Notes: generated from the sequence alone by a model not told the origin. Shown: positions 1 through 9,570, counted from the first letter of the stretch. The stretch is 64,000 bases of DNA from Proteiniborus sp. DW1 (GCF_900095305.1 NZ_FMDO01000030.1:1-64000); one strand, 5' to 3'. Numbers and translations: made by a program.

Positions 1-553
1 TTACAACAATGTTAAAATATCCTAATAAGAGGAGCTAGACTACAGAAAATTCCAATCCTAAACTTAAAAATTAGTTATAGAAACTTTACGTGGTAAAAAA
101 CTTTAGCCTAACTGAGCTTTCAAATGAAGATGTCCCAATATGATAACACAGTAGAAATGGGTAACAGTAAATTCTTGACATCAACAACATCCTTTTAATA
201 TAGAATTGAAAAACCGTTTGACTATCATATGAGAATTTAGGCTATTATAGGCATTTATATGTAGATTAACCTAAATTTTCATACAAGCGTATAATAGCAT
301 AATTTTATAGTAAGAAATAGGTAAATGAAAAGTAATATAGAGATATAAAAAGGAAAGGGTGTACAGGTAGTATACTCATAGACCCATAAAAAATTGGCTT
401 TACTTCATCGTGATAATTAACCGGTATTCATGCTATGTGTTAAGTGCGATATTTTTGAAATTCCTGTTGTTCTTGATACACGTAAATATGCTCTTTTTAA
501 TAGCAAACTTATAATTATAAATATGTGTGACTGGTATAATAAAATGAAAAATT
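1..553. other. AT-rich stretch without a recognisable gene
   Basis: No reading frame here is both long and protein-like on either strand. The only structure I see is a pair of interleaved inverted repeats at 229-298 (separate entry). The IS21-type transposase relic begins abruptly near 554, so this is probably flanking DNA or badly decayed element sequence. Confidence 0.5.
229..298. repeat. Interleaved inverted repeats (A-B-A'-B' order)
   Basis: Arm A (229-241) pairs with A' (270-282), 13 bp with one mismatch. Arm B (241-249) pairs perfectly with B' (290-298). The arms alternate, so the two stems form a pseudoknot-like or mutually exclusive arrangement rather than a simple hairpin. There is no T-run. 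Function unknown. Confidence 0.4.
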
Positions 554-1390
554 TTGGCAAGCAAAAAAGGTAAAATAGAAGTGGTAGTTAAATATGCAAA
601 ATATAACTTTGCAAAACATAGGACCTTTGTAGATATTGATATACAAAATGAGGACTCGTTTAAATGGCTAGATGGAATAGGTAATGCTAAAGTACATGAA
701 ATAACAAGAAAGGTACCTAAAGAAGTGTTTACTCTGGAAAAGGAACACTTACAGAAAGTACCTAGTCTATTTAAAAATATTCAACCTAATGATAGTTTAA
801 CCTATTCTGTCAGAAAAAACAATACCATATCATGCAAATAGAATAGATGTCAGGTTCCAAAAGGCGCATATAGACCGGTTAAAGAAGTTAAGCTAATAAT
901 AAAAGATAATAAAATGAGTATAGTTGATTTAGATACCGAATTAGTTATAGCAACTCACAGTATCAGTAATCAAAAGGGTAAGTTAATTCAAATATATCAC
1001 CCAGAAAGAGAAAAAAGAAAACCAAAGATGAAATGTATAATAAAGCCCTAAAATCTCTTGGAATGACAGATGAAGCAAAGGAGCTATTAGATAACATAAG
1101 AAAAAGAGAGATATTGTAGAGAACAGTTTGGATTAATAATATCGGTAGTAAAGGATTATGACGAAAAGCTAGTAAGACAAGCAGTAGAATACTGTGTAAA
1201 ACGAAAGCTATTTAGTGCAGGAATGTTTAAAGATACACTAGAATATTTGAGTATAAAAAAAGAAACAGGTTCAGAAAAGAAATATGATAAAGCAAATCTA
1301 TCCATCTCTTCAAAGTACCAAGATGTAAAACCAGAGATTAGAAACATTGATGAGTATATAAATGCTTTGAAGGGAGATAAAAAGACATGA
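554..1390 (+). pseudogene. istA: IS21-family transposase IstA, C-terminal relic with frame breaks
   Basis: This is the decayed C-terminal part of an IS21-type DDE transposase. The first segment (554-841) has the KWLDGIGNAKVHEITRK-like block and a PKEVF...HL motif typical of the IstA tail. The following frames continue with the VPKGAYRP...ELVIATH-like beta domain (about 845-1045) and the AVEYCVKRKLFSAGMF block with a final D-E-Y-INAL motif (about 1140-1390). Stops and frame changes separate the pieces and the N-terminal catalytic half is missing, so it cannot be active. It ends in an ATGA overlap with the istB relic, as in intact IS21 elements. Confidence 0.8.
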
Positions 1391-1754
1391 TAAACTAGAA
1401 CAAATTAAAGATCATGCAAAAGAGCTTAATCTAAATTACTTAAGAATTAATGCAGATAAAATTATTGAAGAAGCTGATTTAAAAGACTATTCATATCAAG
1501 ATATATTAATAATAATACTTGAGAATGAAATAGAATTAAGAGATAAAAAAGCACAGGAAAGAAGACTAAAAAACACAGGATTTCCAGTGATAAAGAAAAT
1601 AGAAGACTTTGACTTAGATTTTCAAAAATCTATACCAAAGAAGCAAGTTAACAGGCTATTAGAAATGGAGTGGATAGATAGAATATATAATCTTACCTTG
1701 CTAGGTGCTCCAATAGTGATTAAGGAAGTCATTCTATCAGGACCAAATATTTAA
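1387..1754 (+). pseudogene. istB: IS21-family helper ATPase IstB, truncated relic
   Basis: The readable frame starts at 1389, one base off the expected ATG at 1387, and runs to the stop at 1752-1754. It has the IstB N-terminal pattern: a short helical region, then YQDILIIILENEIELRDKK, RRLKNTGFP and a DFDLDFQKSIPKKQV block. The sequence degrades exactly where the Walker A loop (LLGPPGVGKTH in active IstB) should be: here it reads LLGAPIVIKEV and stops. The ATPase core is lost. It forms the second half of the IS21 relic with the preceding istA fragment. Confidence 0.75.
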
Positions 1755-1898
1755 AAATATTATAAAAGTAGGCATCAAAGTTATTACGGATCATAAGGAA
1801 CTTGCAAGAGTGTCATCATATAAAGATGCTCTTCCGGAATAAACGCTTTATGTATTTAATTACAATACCATAGGTAGTTGCAAAATGTAATTTTAAAG

Positions 1899-3238
1899 TT
1901 ATCCACAGAAAACAGGTAAATAAATGACTTTTCTAACTTTTGAAGATTTAATTTGAATAAAGTTTTTAATTTGCGAAATAGACCTCTCACAAATAGTCCT
2001 TAATCGATAAAGCTTTTGCCATTTTAAACTATCACGAGGCATTGAGGTATTGAATCGATAGTTGTTGTGAATAGTAACTTGCTTAACTCGACCACACTTT
2101 GAACTAGTCAAGGATTATCACAACTTAGAATGTAAGTGGTTCTGCCATTAATATTAGTTTTTTTAGCTTTAGGGCAGATATATTTTATCCTGTCAGCACG
2201 GTCTTTTTCACGAGTGATACCATCATAGACCATTGGCAAAGAATGATCATTAGGACAAAGAGGCACACCAACTTCATTAAAGCCTGGCTGTGGTAAATCT
2301 GAAGAATTACGAGGATTTAAGCTGATAATAGGCATAATGTTTCTTTTATGCAGATAAGCGTAATTATCATCAGCATCAAAACCAGAATCACCTAAAAAAT
2401 ATTTAAAAGTAAGATCAGGATGTAACTGAAAAAATGTTTCAAGAGAAGGAATTAAAGATTTAGAGTCATATAGATCTTTAATATCTTGAGGTCTTAAATC
2501 AAGGTCAATATTGTTATCAGTATCATAAAAATTAACGTCTCTAACAACACCAAGGGCGTTAGTAGAAATGATACATTTTTAGAAATACCCGAAATGACCA
2601 TTAAGATAAGTAAGTTTAGCATCTGGATTAGAAGCAGCAAACTTAGGCATTTGGCTTTGAGCATATTTTTCAACATCAAGAGTAGAGTTAGGGTCATCTT
2701 TAGCAATCTTTTTAGCAAAAGCCTTAGCCTTACGAAGTTGAGATTGATAAAACTTAGGATTATTCTCAGAAACATAGGCTTCAAAGCCAGTAGTATCCGA
2801 GATTAAGATAGAAGCTAAAAAAGGGTTAGCTTTTTGGCAAAGCTCCTCAGTTACATCAACCAAGCCGTGAAATAGAAGATTTAAATCTTCTTGAAAATTA
2901 GATTTAAACCTAGAAAATTGAGATTTATCAGGCACAGTTAAAAAGCCACAAAACTTACGTAAATCAGGAGAAATATTAAGTAAAGTAATTAGAAGGTCAA
3001 CAGTAGGAATGGATAAAATGTTTTTTAAGATAAAAAATCTTAACATAGATTCTAAAGAGAAATCTCTCTTTTTACCAAAATGAGCATAATACCTTTGATA
3101 AAAAGAAAAAGGGATAAAGGTACTAATATCAACGAACTGTTCAAGTAAAGAAAGTAAATTATTTTGATTTTTATGATAAAACTTATCGAAGTCAGTAGAA
3201 ATATCACAAAAGTTTAATTGTTTAGCTGAAATTGGCAT
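1899..3238 (-). pseudogene. Broken IS transposase (IS1182/DUF772-like)
   Basis: Read from 3238 downward this is one transposase frame beginning MPISAKQLNFCDIS. It has the N-terminal RDFSLESMLRFFILKNIL block and a DTTGFEAYVSENNPKF segment typical of DUF772/IS1182-like transposases. An in-frame UAA at 2579-2581 interrupts it; the same frame continues to about 2108 (GDSGFDADDNYAYLHK, then a cysteine-bearing CPNDH/CPKAKK stretch). A one-base deletion near 2109 shifts the frame for the ERSISQIKNFIQIK tail, which then diverges at about 1925. One nonsense change, one frameshift and a lost C-terminus mean it is dead. An RBS-like AGGAGAAAC sits just upstream on the minus strand. The IS family is my inference. 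Confidence 0.75.
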
Positions 3239-3411
3239 AAGTTTCTCCTTTCTTTATTTTTATAAGTTTTGAGTTATACACAATTTGGTCATTGTATATA
3301 TACCCAAAACGGGGGGAACTTAGCCATTTCAATATATTTAAATGCAGTATTTGTGCGAGTTGTAGAGTTCTCAACGAGCTATGTACTATGTGAAGAAGGG
3401 GGAATATATTT

Positions 3412-5055
3412 ATGCTAATCTATTTTTTTAAGAGCAAAAATAATACATACGCTTTAAAGACAGTATTGGTTGCTGTAATCATAATTTTATTTTCGTTTTT
3501 GGAAATCGCATTGGGCTTTCTTTTTAAGATTTTTTTAAATCGTGTAACAGGGGAAAATGACTATTCTTTATACACTTTAGCGTATATAGGAGTGGGGTTT
3601 GTAATATTACAGTTTATAGTAAGCTTTCTGTATGTTCTTTCAACCAATTCTCTAAAGAAGAAGATTAGTAATGAACTGACTTCAGATGTATTATCCAGTC
3701 TTTACAGCAGAGACTTAAAATATCTGACAGAGGAAAATAACGAATCCTCAGATATAAATCTCATAACAAATGAATTGTCGAGCCTATTCAACAACTATTA
3801 TTTTATAATAATGAAGATTGTGACTGTTGGTGTTTCCTTTTTACTTGCCCTATATTATATAACAATGTTAAATGTTATTTATATCATACCACTTTTATTT
3901 ACAGTGATAACAATGATAATTATGATTGTGGCTACAAAAAACAGAGTAAATAATGAGTGGATGAAAACAATGGAAAAACTGAATATTTTAATCAGAAAGA
4001 TTAAAAATTACAGTAAAAACATAGTCATTATCAAGTCATTTGCATACAACGATGTAATACGCAACGACTTTAAAAGATATTACTCTGATTATAATAATAG
4101 CTTAACTTCTTACTCCAACACTAATGGCATAATTGAAAAAATCAATAATCTTTTAGGCACTACGCTTTTTATTTTAATATATCTAGTGTCAATCTATTTG
4201 AGTATTCATGGTCATATGACTGCAGGTGATATCGTCTTTATAATTCAAATTTCTAATTCAATTATGGCTCCAATATTCATGCTAGGATGGTTTACTAATT
4301 CTATAAATTCAACTAAGGGAATAAGAGATAAAGTAAAAAAAATTCTGGACTATAGTACACCTAAGGGACTAGATGTTAAATTAAGTGAAATCAGGGTAGA
4401 AAATTTATCATATGAATACAAGGAAAGCAAAAAGATTTTAGACAATATAAGTTTTACGGCCCGAAGAGGTGATATTATAGCAGTTATTGGTGAATCGGGC
4501 ACAGGAAAATCAACCCTATTAAAAATACTTAATAAGCAATTGGATAAATATACGGGGCGAGTTTTAATTGACAATTTGGAGCTGAATAGTATTTCAGATG
4601 AATCATATTTTTCAAAGTTGAAATTATTGACTCAGACTCCTACTTATTTCGAGGATACCATAAAAAATAATATCATCATGAATCATGAATATGATGAGGA
4701 AAAATTCAATAAATATATAAAATTACTCAGGCTTGACACTATGTTATCCAGGTCGCTGCACGGAAAAGATACAATTTTGGATTCGGAACAGACTAACGTC
4801 AGTTTAGGTGAACTACAAAGAATCGCCCTTGCCAGATTACTGTACAGCGGATGTAAATATATATTGTTAGATGAGCCCTTTGCTTCATTAGATGATTATA
4901 ATCAGCAGATTATTGAAGAGACATTACTTGAATTAGAAGACACATGTACTATAATAGTTTCACATAAATTTAGTGATGACTTTTTGAAAAAATGTACAAA
5001 AGTAATCCAGCTTCAGCATGTACATAATGGATTGGGGACTATACCCGGACTTTAA
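3412..5055 (+). CDS. ABC exporter, fused permease and ATPase
   Basis: A 547-residue half-transporter of the type I exporter class. Residues 1-310 carry about six hydrophobic segments (for example around 15-37, 55-75, 130-180 and 235-265). The C-terminal ATPase has Walker A GESGTGKS near residue 362, the signature VSLGELQR near 463, Walker B YILLDEPFASLDD near 483 and an H-loop SHK near 522. The signature has SLGE rather than SGGQ. The start follows a strong AGAAGGGGG ribosome site. It stands alone beside insertion-sequence relics with no accessory peptidase or partner, so the substrate (peptide, drug or lipid) is unknown. The last ~12 residues look unlike family tails and may come from a frame change. 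Confidence 0.8.
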   Translation: MLIYFFKSKNNTYALKTVLVAVIIILFSFLEIALGFLFKIFLNRVTGENDYSLYTLAYIGVGFVILQFIVSFLYVLSTNSLKKKISNELTSDVLSSLYSRDLKYLTEENNESSDINLITNELSSLFNNYYFIIMKIVTVGVSFLLALYYITMLNVIYIIPLLFTVITMIIMIVATKNRVNNEWMKTMEKLNILIRKIKNYSKNIVIIKSFAYNDVIRNDFKRYYSDYNNSLTSYSNTNGIIEKINNLLGTTLFILIYLVSIYLSIHGHMTAGDIVFIIQISNSIMAPIFMLGWFTNSINSTKGIRDKVKKILDYSTPKGLDVKLSEIRVENLSYEYKESKKILDNISFTARRGDIIAVIGESGTGKSTLLKILNKQLDKYTGRVLIDNLELNSISDESYFSKLKLLTQTPTYFEDTIKNNIIMNHEYDEEKFNKYIKLLRLDTMLSRSLHGKDTILDSEQTNVSLGELQRIALARLLYSGCKYILLDEPFASLDDYNQQIIEETLLELEDTCTIIVSHKFSDDFLKKCTKVIQLQHVHNGLGTIPGL

Positions 5056-5418
5056 AATATGTATACCATTAGACACCTACACATAGTTTTGATGGGAGAA
5101 AAGCTTTATCAAATAGTATTTCTTTTCGGTTAAATTCAGAGATGTAGCAAACATGGGGAGTCAGGCTGTGGGTCAAGATAAGGGCATATCATATAGTGAG
5201 TGGGAATTTCACTGAGCAAGGTCTAAAAAACCATTCATAGCAAGTTTTGGACAACCCATGCTGTTAAGCGTAGACAGTTTTTTCTATTTAAATTTAGACA
5301 AATCAATGGTTAAGAAATATGAAATTTTCCAATCTATATTTGTATGCTCTGTTCATTAATTAATAACAATTGTTAAGGTTATTTAAGAAATTTTATTATA
5401 AAATTATTTAAAAAAGTA
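5056..5418. other. Intergenic stretch upstream of the glycine riboswitch
   Basis: No convincing gene. A weak frame 5153-5356 is broken by one TGA at 5213 and matches nothing I recognise. The rest is AT-rich leader DNA in front of the grd promoter. Confidence 0.45.
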
Positions 5419-5447
5419 TTGTATACAAAATTTTTATGTATTATAAT
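5419..5447 (+). promoter_or_regulatory. Sigma-A type promoter of the glycine reductase operon
   Basis: A -35 box TTGTAT (5419-5424) and a perfect -10 box TATAAT (5442-5447) are separated by 17 bp. Transcription would start about 50 nt before the glycine riboswitch. Confidence 0.7.
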
Positions 5448-5507
5448 GTTCTTGAATAGGAAAACTGATTTGTATTTAACAATTCTATAATTAAAAAAAT
5501 AAAGCTG

Positions 5508-5690
5508 GATGAGAAATGCGGAAGAGACCAATATCAATTGGCGCCGAAGGAGTAAGTCATAAGTTTGCCATTTATGGAGAATCTCTCAGGCAAAAGGACC
5601 GTATTTGGACAGTTCTCTGGAAAGCCTATGGCACCGAAGGAGCAATTCTTGAAAAAGAAGAATCTCTCAGGTTTAGAACAGAGTAGAGGG
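5508..5690 (+). promoter_or_regulatory. Tandem (two-aptamer) glycine riboswitch
   Basis: Two consecutive aptamers show the conserved glycine-riboswitch cores. Aptamer 1 has GCGCCGAAGG at 5541-5550 and CTCTCAGG at 5583-5590 followed by the GCAAAAGGACCG linker. Aptamer 2 has GGACAGTTCTCTGG near 5607, GCACCGAAGG at 5631-5640 and TCTCTCAGG at 5663-5671. The element sits directly before the glycine-catabolic operon. A terminator overlaps the 3' strand of aptamer 2 (next entry), so glycine binding should turn expression on. Confidence 0.95.
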
Positions 5691-5724
5691 GCACATAATA
5701 ATGTTACTTCTATTCTGTTTTTTT
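5677..5724 (+). terminator. Riboswitch-controlled intrinsic terminator
   Basis: AACAGAGTAGA (5677-5687) can pair with TCTATTCTGTT (5709-5719) in an 11-bp stem with one G-U, followed by seven Ts (5718-5724). The left arm contains the CAGAG that closes P1 of glycine aptamer 2 with CTCTG near 5615, so ligand-stabilised P1 and this terminator are mutually exclusive. Confidence 0.8.
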
Positions 5725-5759
5725 GTGCTAAAATTTTCAGGATTGTAGGGAGTGAGATA

Positions 5760-6137
5760 ATGGAGAAAGTAATTATTACAAACAATCCCTTGATAAAAGA
5801 AAAGTTTGCATCTACCTATGAAGTAGAGTTGTATCATAAGGATTACCTCGGAGTTTTAGAAACCGTTAGAGATAAAATTCATTTAGGGCATGAGCTTTTG
5901 TCCCATCCTTTAGCAGGTAGCATAAAACCTAATGAAACTCCGTACAGAACTATATTAATTTCGAAAAATAAAAAGCAATTAGATATGAAGTCTCTGACTA
6001 TTATTGAAAGTGCCATAGAGACTACTAAAAAGTTTATAGCTAATAGACCAACACCAGATTGGAAAGATATTGCACTTTTTGATTTTCAAACAGTAGATTT
6101 ATCTTTAATTGAAAATGTACTAAGCAACTTGATTTAG
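5760..6137 (+). CDS. grdX: GrdX family protein
   Basis: A 125-residue protein at the head of the glycine reductase operon. The start MEKVIITNNPL follows a GGGAGTGAG ribosome site, while an upstream in-frame ATG at 5565 lies inside the riboswitch and is not credible. It contains the family-typical HLGHELLSHPLAGSIKPNETPYRTI block, conserved among GrdX proteins next to grd and betaine or sarcosine reductase genes. The biochemical role of GrdX is not established; it may help assemble or regulate the reductase. No cysteine pair, membrane segment or signal peptide is visible. Confidence 0.9.
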   Translation: MEKVIITNNPLIKEKFASTYEVELYHKDYLGVLETVRDKIHLGHELLSHPLAGSIKPNETPYRTILISKNKKQLDMKSLTIIESAIETTKKFIANRPTPDWKDIALFDFQTVDLSLIENVLSNLI

Positions 6138-6172
6138 ACTTGCATAAAATATAAAGGTTTGGGTAAATTTAT

Positions 6173-6201
6173 TTGACAATGACAATATGTATTTTTATAC
6201 T
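6173..6201 (+). promoter_or_regulatory. Internal promoter before trxB
   Basis: TTGACA (6173-6178), 17 bp, TATACT (6196-6201). This near-consensus promoter lies between grdX and trxB. It could give riboswitch-independent transcription of the thioredoxin system and the downstream grd genes. Confidence 0.6.
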
Positions 6202-6289
6202 TATTATAGATTCATGTATTACACTTTACAAATGTTAGCCATTAAACCTTAGTGGATATAATTTATTATAAAATAAAGGAGTGAAGCAC

Positions 6290-7237
6290 ATGACAAATAA
6301 TTTATACGATACAATAATTATCGGTTCAGGCCCTGCAGGTTTAGCAGCAGGTTTATACGCAGCAAGAGCTAAAATGAAAACACTTATATTAGAAAAAGAA
6401 AAAGCTGGTGGACAAATAGTTACTACTGAAGAAGTGGCTAACTATCCAGGTTCAGTTGAAAATGCTTCAGGACCATCTCTAATTGCAAGAATGGTAGAGC
6501 AATGTGATGAGTTTGGTGCAGAAAGAGTACTAGACGAAGTAAAAGAAGTACAATTACAAGACAAGATTAAAGTTATTAAAGGAGCAAAAGGGGAATACCA
6601 TGCAAAATCAGTAATAATTGCAACTGGAGCTAAGCCAAGATTAATGGGATGTCCAGGTGAAAAAGAACTTACTGGTAAAGGTGTTTCATACTGTGCAACA
6701 TGTGATGCTGATTTCTTTACTGACTTAGAAGTTTATGTTATAGGTGGTGGAGATTCAGCTGTTGAAGAAGCAATGTACTTAACTAAGTTTGCTAGAAAAG
6801 TTACTATAGTTCATAGAAGAGATGAGTTAAGAGCAGCTAAATCAATTCAAGAAAAAGCATTTAAAAATGAAAAGTTACATTTTATATGGAACTCAGTAGT
6901 TAAAGAAGTAAAAGGTGAAGGAATACTGGAATCCATGGTGCTTGAAAACAGAGTAACAGGAGAAATTACAGAAATAGTTGCAGATGAAGATGACGGTACA
7001 TTCGGAGTATTTGTTTTCGTAGGATATGACCCAGTGACTTCATTGTTTGAAGGCATGGTAGAAATGGAAAATGGATACATAATAACAGATGACAACATGA
7101 AAACAAATATACCTGGGGTGTTTGCAGCAGGTGATTGTAGGGTAAAATCATTAAGACAAGTAGTTACTGCAACTGCAGATGGCGCTATAGCCGCTACTCA
7201 AGCTGAAAAATATATTGAGAATGCTTTTGAAGAGTAA
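6290..7237 (+). CDS. trxB: Thioredoxin reductase (NADPH), glycine reductase-associated
   Basis: A 315-residue low-molecular-weight flavoprotein that moves electrons from NADPH through FAD to thioredoxin. It has an N-terminal FAD-binding GSGPAG motif, the redox pair CATC (Cys135 and Cys138) before DADFF, a second dinucleotide fold GGGDSAVEEA and the C-terminal FAD motif FAAGDCR. I chose ATG 6290 (MTNNLYDT) with AAGGAGTG upstream rather than GTG 6281. Its place in the grd operon fits its known role as electron donor, via thioredoxin, to protein complexes B and C of glycine reductase. Cytoplasmic. Confidence 0.95.
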   Translation: MTNNLYDTIIIGSGPAGLAAGLYAARAKMKTLILEKEKAGGQIVTTEEVANYPGSVENASGPSLIARMVEQCDEFGAERVLDEVKEVQLQDKIKVIKGAKGEYHAKSVIIATGAKPRLMGCPGEKELTGKGVSYCATCDADFFTDLEVYVIGGGDSAVEEAMYLTKFARKVTIVHRRDELRAAKSIQEKAFKNEKLHFIWNSVVKEVKGEGILESMVLENRVTGEITEIVADEDDGTFGVFVFVGYDPVTSLFEGMVEMENGYIITDDNMKTNIPGVFAAGDCRVKSLRQVVTATADGAIAATQAEKYIENAFEE

Positions 7238-7276
7238 AATTTTAAATATAAAACAAAAATTATAGGAGGGATATCT

Positions 7277-7594
7277 ATGTTAGCAGTTGATAAGGATACT
7301 TTTGAAGTGGAAGTGCTCAAGGCAGAAGGTTATGTTTTAGTTGATTTTTGGAGTGAAGGTTGTGAACCATGTAAAGCATTAATGCCACATGTTCATGAAC
7401 TTGCAGAAAAGTATGCAGGAAAAATGAAATTTACTAGCTTAGATACTGGTAAAGCTAGAAGACTTGCAATTTCACAAAAAATATTAGGCTTGCCAGTTAT
7501 AGCAATTTACAAAGATGGACAAAAAATTGATGAATTAGTTAAAGATGATGCTACACCAGCAAATGTTGAAGCAATGATTCAAAAATATATATAA
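7277..7594 (+). CDS. trxA: Thioredoxin with atypical CEPC active site
   Basis: A 105-residue thioredoxin fold with the cis-proline motif [10 protein letters not shown]. The redox centre reads GCEPC (Cys29 and Cys32) instead of the usual WCGPC, with Trp replaced by Gly and Gly by Glu. Similar altered centres are known in glycine-reductase thioredoxins of amino-acid-fermenting clostridia, so this is a specialised partner of the TrxB encoded 39 bp upstream and of the GrdA/GrdB selenoproteins. A strong AGGAGGG site precedes the ATG. It probably re-reduces oxidised selenoprotein A after each cycle. Confidence 0.95.
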   Translation: MLAVDKDTFEVEVLKAEGYVLVDFWSEGCEPCKALMPHVHELAEKYAGKMKFTSLDTGKARRLAISQKILGLPVIAIYKDGQKIDELVKDDATPANVEAMIQKYI

Positions 7595-7713
7595 CTATAT
7601 AAATTTACTTTAGTTTGATTTAGGTAACCAACCTATAGAATGGGTTATAAAACCTATTCTGTAGGGTTACAATATATATGTCACAAGTGAAATATTAAGA
7701 GGAGGTGAACTCT

Positions 7714-9000
7714 ATGCGCCTAGAAATAGGTAATATTATCATTAAAGATGTACAGTTTGGAGACAAAACAAAAGTAGATAATGGAATACTTTTTGTCAAC
7801 AAGGAAGAACTAATCGCAGCAATAAGCGATGACGAAAACATAAAAAGTGTAGATGTAGAGTTAGCAAGACCAGGTGAAAGTGTTAGAATTACGCCAGTTA
7901 AGGACGTAATAGAGCCAAGAGTTAAGGTTGAAGGATCTGGCGGATTGTTCCCTGGAGTACTATCAAAAGTTGATGAAGTTGGTTCAGGAAGAACACATGT
8001 TCTAAAGGGTGCAGCAGTTGTTACAACAGGTAAGGTGGTTGCATTCCAAGAAGGTATCATTGACATGACTGGACCAGGTGCAGACTATACTCCATTTTCA
8101 AAAACAAATAATATTGTTTTAGTTATTCAACCTAAAGATGGTCTAAAACAACATGACCATGAAAGAACTGTTAGATTTGCAGGCTTAAAAGCAGCTGCTT
8201 ATCTAGGAGAAGCTGGAAGAAATGTTGAAGCTGATGAAGTGAAGGTTTATGAAACACTACCTTTACTACAAGGTATTCAAAAATATCCAGAACTTCCAAA
8301 GGTAGCATATGTTCAAATGCTTCAAAGCCAAGGTTTAATGCATGACACTTATGTTTATGGTGTTGACGCTAAACAAACATTACCAACACTAATATACCCA
8401 ACAGAGATAATGGATGGTGCTATTATAAGTGGTAACTGTGTTTCTGCTTGTGACAAAAACACAACTTATCATCACCAAAACAATCCAGTAGTACACGATT
8501 TATTCGAGAAACATGGAAAAGAGTTAAACTTTGTTGGCGTAATCATTACAAACGAGAATGTTTATCTAGCAGACAAAGAAAGATCATCAAACTGGGCTGC
8601 TAAATTAGCAGAATATTTAGGTGTTGATGGTGTTGTCATATCACAAGAAGGTTTTGGTAATCCAGATACTGACCTAATTATGAACTGTAAGAAGATTGAA
8701 AGAAAAGGCGTTAAGACTGTAATTGTTACTGATGAATATGCTGGTAGAGATGGTGCATCTCAATCATTAGCAGATGCTGACCCACTAGCAGATGCAGTTG
8801 TAACAGGTGGAAATGCCAATGAAGTAATCGAATTACCAGCACTTGATAAGGTTATTGGATATCTTGATCCAGTTAACACTATTGCAGGTGGATTCGATGG
8901 AAGCTTAAAGGAAGATGGTTCTATAGTAGTAGAGCTTCAAGCTATAACAGGAGCTACAAATGAACTAGGTTTCAATAAGCTAACAGCAAGAGGATTCTAA
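7714..9000 (+). CDS. grdE: Glycine reductase protein B, GrdE proprotein (pyruvoyl-forming)
   Basis: A 428-residue precursor of the alpha and beta subunits of substrate-binding protein B. The family proprotein is cleaved before a cysteine that becomes the pyruvoyl group which binds glycine as a Schiff base. Here the processing site is the Asn-Cys pair in ISGNCVSACDKN, with Cys at residue 242 when counted from ATG 7714. This agrees with the position I recall for characterised GrdE and supports that start. The ATG lies behind a perfect GAGGAGGTG (7699-7706). It works with GrdB, encoded downstream. Confidence 0.95.
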   Translation: MRLEIGNIIIKDVQFGDKTKVDNGILFVNKEELIAAISDDENIKSVDVELARPGESVRITPVKDVIEPRVKVEGSGGLFPGVLSKVDEVGSGRTHVLKGAAVVTTGKVVAFQEGIIDMTGPGADYTPFSKTNNIVLVIQPKDGLKQHDHERTVRFAGLKAAAYLGEAGRNVEADEVKVYETLPLLQGIQKYPELPKVAYVQMLQSQGLMHDTYVYGVDAKQTLPTLIYPTEIMDGAIISGNCVSACDKNTTYHHQNNPVVHDLFEKHGKELNFVGVIITNENVYLADKERSSNWAAKLAEYLGVDGVVISQEGFGNPDTDLIMNCKKIERKGVKTVIVTDEYAGRDGASQSLADADPLADAVVTGGNANEVIELPALDKVIGYLDPVNTIAGGFDGSLKEDGSIVVELQAITGATNELGFNKLTARGF

Positions 9001-9050
9001 GATAATATAAATTAAGATGATATGAATAAAAAATGAAAGGAAGTGTGATG

Positions 9051-9527
9051 ATGGGACTATTAGACGGTAAAAAAGTTATCGTAATAGGCGATAGAGACGG
9101 TATACCAGCTCCAGCAGTAGAAGAATGTCTAAAAGGCACTAGTGCAGAAGTAGTTTTCGCATCTACAGAGTGTTTTGTCTGAACGGCTGCAGGCGCTATG
9201 GACCTAGAAAATCAACAAAGAGTTAAGGATTTAACTGAAAAGCACGGAGCAGAGAACATACTTGTTCTTTTAGGTGCTGCTGAAGGAGAGGCTGCAGGTT
9301 TAGCAGCTGAAACAGTTACAGCAGGAGATCCAACTTTTGCAGGTCCATTAGCAGGAGTCCAGTTAGGACTTAGAGTATATCACGTTGTAGAGCCAGAAAT
9401 CAAAGAAGAATTTGATGCAGATGTATATGACGAGCAAATTGGTATGATGGAAATGGTTCTTGATGTTGATGATATAATCAATGAAGTAAGCTCAATAAGA
9501 AAAGAATATTGCAAATTTAATGATTAA
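9051..9527 (+). CDS. grdA: Glycine reductase selenoprotein A (contains Sec44)
   Basis: A 158-residue small acidic selenoprotein that carries the carboxymethyl-selenoether intermediate between complexes B and C. The frame starts [19 protein letters not shown] after AAAGGAAGTG. It reads through TGA at 9180-9182 in the conserved context [16 protein letters not shown], giving Sec at residue 44 as in known GrdA. Conventional gene calling stops at this TGA and reports only the C-terminal 109 residues from 9198. The adjacent ATG at 9048 would add one Met. The redox motif is C-x-x-U. Confidence 0.95.
9180..9235 (+). promoter_or_regulatory. UGA-Sec codon and presumed SECIS of grdA
   Basis: TGA 9180-9182 is decoded as selenocysteine. 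The bases just downstream (CGGCTGCAGGCGC region) can fold into a short hairpin with a G-rich loop at bacterial SECIS distance. The exact fold is not computed. Confidence 0.6.
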
Positions 9528-9570
9528 TTAATAAATTTAATTACCCAAAAATACGAGAGGGGGGAAACTA

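Noticed and set aside
2594-2806. 70-residue plus-strand frame.
   Set aside because: It is the antisense of the broken transposase gene and has no ribosome site.
5153-5356. A possible third selenoprotein frame with TGA at 5213.
   Set aside because: No known Sec family, no ribosome site and no SECIS-like hairpin; best explained as decayed DNA.
5625-5645. TGGCAC...GC resembling a sigma-54 -24/-12 promoter.
   Set aside because: The bases are the conserved core of the glycine aptamer, so the match is incidental.
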